Program-made: the position numbers and the translations under genes | From: Brachionus manjavacas | Taxonomy: Eukaryota > Rotifera > Eurotatoria > Ploima > Brachionidae | Assembly: GCA_019054805.1 (NCBI GenBank) | Contig: JAHQIY010000007.1 | Span: 4,469,501 to 4,533,500 of the forward strand | DNA length: 64,000 nt | Direction: 5' to 3' | The notes under the pieces: generated by a model | The model's database searches: none | Told to the model about the DNA's origin: nothing | Seen by the model: the letters and a program-made list of their open reading frames with translations, nothing else | In this document: positions 57,317 to 64,000 of the stretch, piece after piece | How positions within the stretch are numbered: position 1 is the stretch's first letter | Layout of the letters: each line of letters starts with the position of its first letter

Positions 57317-58346
57317 ATGTCGATTTCACACCGTAAGCCAGAAGACGAAATTTGGTACGTGCATGCACCGCTCAAGAACGAAAAGCGTCCAATAGTTCCC
57401 ACTGTTCAGCCATCGAATATTCCTTATTTGAATGGAATCATGGACACCGAGGAAGAAATAAATAAACAACCAACTATTTGGTTCAAAGATACAGACAGTG
57501 AATTCGTTAAGTTATCCAAGTTGGGTGGTAGACAAGACCTTTTGATTCATCGGGTCAAGGAGAATCCTAAAGAGCCAAAAGGCTATCCTATTCCGTCATG
57601 GTGGACAGACATGCTGACCGAGGTTGTCACTGAAAAAAAAGAAGATAATGCGTAAATTAATTTTTTTTCTAAAGAATTCATATTAAATTTTGTTTCAGTC
57701 CTTATGAGTTTCAAGTACCAGCATGGTTTGCTCATCAGGATAAATCAAGTGTTGCCGATTTGAGAGCCAGAGAACACAAAATGGACCAATCTATCAAACA
57801 ACAAATGGCAAAGTAGAATTAATTTTGGCTTTAAATTTTTTTTTAATTAACACAATTAAGGCATGAGATTATTGAAGAGCCTAGAAAATATGGTCAATTG
57901 AGAAATTATTTGAATCCAGTTAAAATGAAATCGAATCCAAAGCGACAAGAAAATATTAATTTAGGCCTTAGACAAAAAAATACGTAAAACTTATTGTTTT
58001 AAATCTAGCTTTTTTATTAATAGTAAAATTTCAAGTGAGAGTACGACAACCATGCTCAAATTAATGTCAAATCATTATCAACAAGAACGTCCTAAAGACT
58101 ATAATGAATGGAAGAATAAAAATCTAGAAAGGTATAATTTTATTTAAAAAACAAAAAAATTCAAAATAAATAAATAAAATAATATTAAGTTTAACTGGAA
58201 CACCTTCGAGGGGAAGTATAATTTTGAAATAGATTCCAATTTTTTGTTGAATTTGTACTTTTTTTAATGAATTTATTAATAAAATAGTCTTTTAAAATTT
58301 TTAATTATTTATTTGATTTTTTTTCAGATCGATGGCGGATTTATAA
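57317..58346 (+). CDS. C7orf57: C7orf57-like protein, probable ciliary gene
   Basis: Five exons (57317-57651, 57699-57812, 57861-57983, 58036-58131, 58328-58346) join to 228 residues. Human C7orf57 is about 295. The diagnostic block IWFKDTDSEFVKLSKLGGRQ then DLLIHR matches the family's W-x-K-[ED]-T-D-S-E-[YF]-V-K-L-[AS]-K-x-G-G-R-x-D-L-L, followed by PSWWTDM. WYVHAPLK near residue 14 matches the N-terminal WYxHxPxK motif. A later segment, LKLMSNHYQQERPKDYNEW, matches the S-K-L-[IM]-S-N-x-Y element. The variable C-terminal tail of the vertebrate protein is missing. The molecular function of the family is not established as far as I know. Linkage to SPAG16 and a shared X-box support a ciliary role. 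Confidence 0.82.
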
Positions 58347-58819
58347 AATTCATTCAAACTAAAAACAAAATAAGTTTAAATAAAAAATCACCGAATAAAA
58401 TTCGAAAAAGATTTTAAGTTCTAAAAATTGTTTTTTAAATTTAATTCGAACATAATATTGCTGTGGTATTTATTATATTTTTAGGTTTTTATGCCTAAAA
58501 CCTACACTAATCCAAATTGTGAAAAAACAACACCAGGTTTAAATCACCAAAATTTTTATAAAAGCTCAAATTGCTAAAAATTTAACGAAGTTGTACGGGA
58601 AAAAAATAAAATTTATTTTAAAATAAAAATGAAATTTTGAGTTAGCTCTTAGTCAAGAGTATACGGAGGTATAGTGTGTTATGTGATTATTTGTTGACAT
58701 GATCTAACAATAATCCGATAATCACATTTATTTTATAAAATTAACCATCGAAAAAGCCAAAAATCTAACATAAAGTACTGATTCGTCACGTGTAATTATA
58801 CGTAATTTTACGTAATTTT
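58347..58819. other. intergenic
   Basis: AT-rich 3' flank of the C7orf57-like gene. The right end becomes ACGTAATTTT-rich, like the subterminal parts of the mariner-type elements. No gene is seen. Confidence 0.5.
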
Positions 58820-58890
58820 ACGTAAATTCGTAAATTTTGCAGACAATTTTAAATTTTTTTTTAAATAATAATAAATTTTGAAAATTTTAA
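58820..58890 (+). repeat. direct repeat, left copy (flanks retroelement fragment)
   Basis: About 71 bases containing ACGTAAATTCGTAAATTTTG, CAGACAAT and AATAATAATAAATTTTGAAA recur at 59465-59534 with a few differences. The two copies bracket the RNase H fragment exactly. Confidence 0.8.
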
Positions 58891-59464
58891 TTCGTTAAGG
58901 ACATGTCTGAATCCCTTTTGTTTTCGGACCCGAAAGGAAGGACCCTCATGAGAGTGAGAGGCTACTTAAATTACTACCTGGGGATTGCGGGGAAAGTGGG
59001 GCCAATTATAAATACTTTCCTCCGCATGACTGTAACCACACGGCGAGATTACTGGTGGTACATAAGCCTAATCCTAAAATGCGACAGGCTAAAGTTTAGG
59101 AGTCCCCCCAGAAGGCAGCGCATCTGGTATACGGATGCAAGCGAGTATCAGCTTGGGGTCGTTGATAGCTACTCGGGAAGGAAATTCTCAGTAGCCGCCC
59201 CAACGGAAGCTATACTCTTCAATGAAGCGGCTGCATCAATCATTCCAGGATTGTTATGCGATCACCCCGCGAAATTAAGGCTCTTTATTGACAACAGGGC
59301 GGTGATCGGACTCTGGAAAAGAGTCAGAGCGAAGTGGTACCGGTTCTACAGCACTGGGGCTGCCAACATGCATCGGTTCCTTTCGCTCATACTACTAGTT
59401 AACTGGATGAGATCGGTGTACGATATAAATGTCTCGTACGTGCCATCCGCCGACAATCCGGCGG
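58891..59464 (+). pseudogene. RNase H domain of a retroelement polymerase (copy 2)
   Basis: The open frame starts near 58903 and runs to where the flanking repeat begins. It shows the RT-connection motif MRVRGYLNYYLGIAGKVGPI, then an RNase H fold with four acidic positions in order: IWYTDASEYQLG (Asp), EAILFNEAAAS (Glu), LFIDNRAVIGLW (Asp) and SYVPSADNPAD (Asp). The arrangement fits polymerases of DIRS/LTR-like elements. The frame has no internal stop and is much richer in G+C than the flanks, which suggests recent arrival. RT, integrase or recombinase are missing. It is related to the scrap at 4394-4700. Confidence 0.7.
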
Positions 59465-59534
59465 ACGTAAATTCGTAAATTTTGCAGACAATCTTAATTT
59501 TTCTCTTAAATAATAATAAATTTTGAAAATTTTT
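59465..59534 (+). repeat. direct repeat, right copy
   Basis: Matches 58820-58890, beginning at ACGTAAATTCG directly after the NPAD codons of the RNase H fragment. Confidence 0.8.
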
Positions 59535-59919
59535 AAAATTTTAGGAAAAAAAAACCAGGAAACTACAAATAAACTCTCATATCCGCTTAAAATTACATAA
59601 TCAATCAAATACGCTCAATTAGCACTAAGATTACTTAAAAAATCCAAATCCAAATATTGCAGCCCATCTAAATAAATTACTATGCTTTGAACCCACAAAA
59701 TATCTCATCAATCAAAGCTAAGTGTACTCGAAAACATAGACAAAAAAGCAGCGTAAATAACGCCTTCTAAAATGAGTATATACAAGAATATTTTTAAAAA
59801 AAATTCTTAAATCTTATATTGTTTTTAGTTTCTTTAAGTATCAGATAATTGCTTCAATTTCACGTAAATTTGAATTCTGAATAAACAATTAGCAATAATT
59901 TAATATTTTAGAAGCTTAT
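59535..59919. other. intergenic
   Basis: AT-rich, with no gene or repeat recognised. Confidence 0.5.
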
Positions 59920-60260
59920 CTATATTTGTCTTAAAAATGCCCATTAATTTTTCCATTATAACTTTATGGTCAAGCTTCGATGTTCAATAAGTGACTATTT
60001 TGCTAGTCAAAAAGTTGAATCTTGATGCACAGTTTTTCAAAATTTCACTTTTAAACCAGCTTACTTGTTTGAGGTAATTGAACATTTTAAAAATTTTTTA
60101 TTAAATTTTCTCTCTTCCTTCTAATTAAGAGTGTTATTTTACCTACTTAATTCCTTTCTTTATAATTTTAATTTTATTACCCAAATATAAAACACTTAAC
60201 TCCTCTTTGGATCATTTCAAGTGTATTTAAAAAAACAGTCGTATCCAGGCTAAGTTATTA
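59920..60260 (-). pseudogene. CR1/L2-type LINE 3' remnant
   Basis: The minus strand retains EILKNCASRFNFLTSK and other pieces that match the end of the LINE at 6420-8400 (its RREIVKNCAPRFNFFTNR block). Nucleotide blocks such as AAAAAGTTGAATCTTG and GCACAGTTTTT are shared. Stops and frameshifts are frequent. Confidence 0.65.
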
Positions 60261-61730
60261 TTTACAAAATTTCTTTCGCTAAATCTTAAAGGACCTTCTC
60301 GGTAAATTCGAAATTTTATATCCCGAATTGCTAAGATTCCTCTAAAATTGAGAATAGTTCATAGACTGAGCATTTAATTTCAAGAATGTGTTTCCTGCAG
60401 TAACCAATCTATTTTTATCTATTTCCTGGTCTTCAACCTCTATTTCGACAAGGTAGATTCATTTTTTCAATTTTGTCTTTGGGTCAGGAGGCTAATTAAA
60501 AAATTAATTTATACACATAAATTCGTGTTAAGGACACGGGCTTATGATAAAGACAAGATATGAGATAGGAGACAAATGTCTATATCAGCATCTAGAAGCG
60601 TCTACTTCTGAGATACATGACAATCATATTAATTCTTATTTATCTTAGTGCATCAGTTGAGATACTGATGATTTAGTGAAACGATGATTAAGATGGGGTG
60701 CATAACAAGTTGTCAAAGTATGGAAACAAGAAAGTTTTCCATTATCAGTCAATTCAGTTTTCAAGACACACTAGTCAAAGTATTAAAATTTTTTGTTAAA
60801 AGAATTTTGATAAATAATATCTTTTTGTTGATTAATAAAAAAAATTATTTATTTCAAGTAAAGCTAAATTAAAATTCAATTTCCAGTGAATTTTTTCTAA
60901 TTAAGTTTCTAATTACTTTGCTTTAATTAATGATTGAAAAATTTTATTATTTAATTAATTATTTAAAATATAAGAAACGTATTTTTAAAACATAAAATTT
61001 AGATAAGCCAAATTTGTTTCATGATTGTGGATTATAAAAAAAATAAGTACCAAAAAATTTTCATGTTAGGCAATTTTTGTGGGAAATCGAAGCATATTTT
61101 TTAATACTCTCTCAGGTTTTGCTTGAAAAGAACTTCGATTTTGATTTAAAATTCCATTTTTTTTTGAGTTTTCTCGAAGATATTCAACCTTGTATTAACA
61201 CCAATAAATCAAACAATCTCACAATTGAAATAATAAAAAACTTCGACAGCAGCAAGGAACACGATACATTTAAGATTTTGGTTAAAAATAAGAAAAAAGT
61301 TATTAATTACCAAGTTACTGACAGCTTTGAATTTCGTAATGCTTTTCAAAAATGAATGCTAAAAATTTGTTTGTAAAATTTGATCTATCACTAAGCATAA
61401 ACTACAAATTTCTCAGCACTCTGCGAAAAGCGAGTTTTTAATAGATCTATTTGTTAGATCTTATTTCAAAATTTTTTATTGCATCCTTATAATTCAGATA
61501 TTTGAATTATATTCAATTAGAAGCGATTATATAAATAGATAAAATACAGATATTTAAGAAAATTCCAAGTGCCTATGACACAAGCGGAACAAACAAGCCT
61601 GGTTAAGATTGTTTATCCCACAATTTATATTGAACTTTAAATTTTTCTTCCAATTTTTAGAAAATTGTTTATTCGCTTGTTAAACAAGTTTAGATGATTT
61701 TATCTCTAAAAATTAGCAGCACTCGCTCCG
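60261..61730. other. intergenic with one unrecognised frame
   Basis: A plus-strand frame at 61077-61355 (about 92 codons, LEDIQPCINTNKSNNLTIEI..FEFRNAFQK) looks faintly protein-like in its second half but has no family or splice context that I can support. The remainder is AT-rich without features. Confidence 0.3.
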
Positions 61731-62120
61731 ATGAAAACTATTCTCATATTTATTTCTCTTCTAAATTTTTTTAATGCAGCCGATATAGGTAATCTCTAAA
61801 AGTAAAATTTTGCAAATTTTTTCAAATCGTATTTTTCAGAATGTCCACTAGACTGGTTTAGATTCAAGTCATCATGCTATAAAAATTACCCAGCAGCTCA
61901 ATATTCAAAAGCAATGGTTATTTCTGAAGACTAAGCTTAAATTTTTTTTAAATGTAAATTTAGGAAACTTGCTTCAAAGCTGCTCACAAATACGGAACGA
62001 TTAAACAACCTTACTTGACCAATATTGAAGATGACGAGGAAATGAATTTTGTGATGAGATTCATGATTCAAAATGACATAAACGAGATTTACGTTGGAGC
62101 TAATAATCTCATTAAAAGAA
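61731..62120 (+). CDS. secreted C-type lectin-like protein, 3' part lost or not found
   Basis: Exons 61731-61788, 61840-61916 and 61964-62120 join in frame. Residues 1-17 are a signal peptide (MKTILIFISLLNFFNAA). The mature start ECPLDWFRFKSSCYKNYP is the classic long-form CTLD opening, with the first two Cys and the W-x-x-F. ETCFKAAHKYG gives the third Cys, and LTNIEDDEEMNFV and IYVGANNL match the alpha-2/WIGL-region motifs. The second half of the domain (W-N-D, last two Cys) is not recoverable. A plausible next exon contains FYWTEGASLR at about 62205-62235, but no splice choice joins it without a stop. Either the gene is broken or it uses a structure that I missed. Such proteins bind carbohydrate or other ligands outside the cell. 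Confidence 0.55.
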
Positions 62121-62284
62121 GTAAATTTTTCATATTTTAGCTTAATAGATTTTAAATTATCTGTTCTTCAGGTAAAATATGTTTGTTTATTTTTTTTTCT
62201 ATTATTTTTACTGGACAGAAGGAGCTTCACTTCGTATGTGCAGTATGCGCTCTTTTCGAATGTTAGCTCGAAGCCTTTTTAAAT

Positions 62285-64000
62285 TAATTTTTAAATAAAA
62301 ATATCTATTAAAAAAAAAGTAAAAGAATTGTTTTTTTAGCAAATGTTAAAATGAAATAAATAGTAAAGTTGAAAATGATTCAATGTGATTTTTAAATAGA
62401 GTTTTAATAAAAAACTTTAAAACATAACTAAATAGTAATGCTGTTTAAAAAATTTAATAGAAGTCTCATCAACAAGACTTTTCGAAAAAGAACATTAGCA
62501 TCAATTTTTAATTTTTTTTTATATAATCAGAATGTTATCTAATTAAAAATTTCAAATTTTATCAAAAATGAATTTTAATATCGTTTTTTTGTGATTTATT
62601 AGAAAAATATATCTAACCGGTTTATTAAAACTTGATAGAAATGACGCTAATTGAATTTATTTGTTACATGATAAACCAACTTGTTAGCGTGATAAACATG
62701 TAGAGTATCTAAATATTGGAATAAAAAAATTTTTTTTTATTTGACGAATACAATATTTTTTTCGATCCAGAAAAAAGATATAAATAAATAACTATTTCTT
62801 TTGTTTTTTCTTTCATTTTTGTTTTGCTCCTAAAATTTTAATTAGTAGCATAGAGTTCAAGGATTTTTAATTAATTCAAAATTGTTCTTTAAAATCAGAG
62901 AAATTTACTTTAATCATTTTTTATTTAAAAATAGAGCAACGAAATTAATATTTTTCTTAATTTTTAAGTAAAATCTATTTTAATTTTACATTAATTATTC
63001 TTAGACTCAATAACCAACTATTTGGCTATAAAATTTCATGTTATTTAATACTCGATTAAGTTTTTTACATAACAGTTGCATCTAAAGAATTTAAAACAAC
63101 AAAATATCGTCATTTGTTTAAATTTTGAGATTTTATTTTTTATTTTAAAAGAACTAAATTAAAAGAAATAATATTTTTTGACTTGAAAAATAAAAGCATA
63201 TAACTTGTATCTTGTTGTCATACCTATAATATACTTGCAAATATAGTCTTTCATAAAACCTCATCTTTAATTTCTGTAATACTTAGCATAGCTTAATTTA
63301 AAATTGATTTTATCAAAAGTAATGATTTGGTGGAAGTCTTTGCCAGTTAAACGAGTTTGTTTGCTTGATGCATTGTTGATTGTTCCATTTCTTCAATCTC
63401 GCTCAATCTATTCTTGCTGTTGTTTGTTGGCACACAAGAATCACAAGAGAATTGCATTTTTTCTTTTTTCAGAATTCATCTTTATTTAGAATCCTTTTTA
63501 TTAAAATAAAATTTTCACCGTGTTAAATTTGTCTGTTGTAAATAAAAAATATGAAGTGACATTTTTCTATTATAAAAAAGGAATTATTTTTTCAGTCAAT
63601 TTTTGTTAATTAAGTGAAGTTCAAATAAATAAAACAAAGCTATGGCTCCAACTGCAAAAAAAAAATTTCAAAAAAGAATCATTATTTCAGTGTATCATTA
63701 AACAAAAAAATCACGATTGTTTATTAGAAAAATGAGACTTTAATTTGAATCATTTAAAAATTGTGACTGACAAATTTTGTGACTAACATATTTTTTTATT
63801 TTAAAGACTTATTAGATAATTAATTATAAGGATAACAAAAAAATTTAGTTTAAATTAACCATTCAGTATAAAAATATAATTACCTAATTTTAGTTAGGAT
63901 TTTCTTACAATTTTTAATTTAAAACACTTATTTTTTTTCAAAAAGAAAATATTTCAATCTGATCTATTTAATTCATTTTTAATTTTACTCGAATTTTATC
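62285..64000. other. AT-rich terminal stretch, no gene supported
   Basis: Long A/T runs. A short frame near 63304-63489 is Cys- and hydrophobic-rich but reads as chance. Nothing else is visible to the end of the window. Confidence 0.5.

Noticed and set aside
63304-63489. Small Cys-rich hydrophobic frame near the window end
   Set aside because: No signal peptide logic, splice context or family resemblance.
1-64000. Prokaryotic features (CRISPR arrays, operons with ribosome binding sites, IS elements)
   Set aside because: Spliceosomal introns and animal gene families show that this is eukaryotic nuclear DNA; no spaced identical repeat array is present.

Overview
This window looks like the nuclear DNA of a small-genome metazoan. 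It is very AT-rich, has spliced genes with canonical GT..AG introns mostly of 44-66 bases, and is packed with decayed transposable elements. The genes include a ciliary central-apparatus protein, a salt-inducible kinase, an OATP-type transporter and clathrin-adaptor genes, so the organism is a ciliated animal. Base composition, intron size and the retroelement mix would fit a monogonont rotifer (Brachionus-like). That placement is an inference, not something the sequence proves.

Layout. 0-12 kb is almost all mobile DNA: an intron-containing, nearly palindromic Tc1/mariner element (559-2411), CR1/L2-type LINE remnants on the minus strand, a fragment of an RNase H-bearing retroelement, a FLYWCH/MULE-like element, and a LINE ORF1-like fragment inside a 65-base inverted repeat. 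13.0-17.2 kb holds an eight-exon organic anion transporter (OATP/SLCO family). 22.5-26.7 kb holds a four-exon, four-TM claudin-like membrane protein whose 3-kb intron carries nested MITEs. 27-30 kb has a pogo/Tigger transposase tail and an orphan reading frame. 30.3-33.2 kb holds a salt-inducible kinase (SIK) on the minus strand with a perfect CRE upstream. 33-46.5 kb is gene-poor and holds a decayed LINE, a local duplication that gives a filled-site/empty-site pair for a TTAA-flanked MITE, an RTE-type LINE scrap, and a TIR element with a perfect 8-base target duplication.

46.6-58.3 kb is gene-dense: SCYL2 (minus) head to head with AAGAB (plus), then two OVCA2-type serine hydrolases with a truncated third copy between them, then SPAG16 (minus) head to head with a C7orf57-like gene (plus). 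The first divergent pair joins two genes of clathrin/AP-2 biology across 233 bases. The second joins two probable ciliary genes across 336 bases and contains a perfect RFX X-box palindrome. 58.8-62.3 kb has a second RNase H retroelement fragment between long direct repeats, another LINE remnant, and a truncated C-type lectin-like gene. The remaining sequence to 64 kb is AT-rich with nothing I can call.

All exon structures were derived by hand from frame continuity, splice signals and recalled family similarity; no database search was run. I did not see a clearly new molecular system. The strongest leads are the X-box between the two ciliary genes, the SCYL2-AAGAB divergent pair, the CRE upstream of SIK, and the transposon empty-site and TSD evidence.
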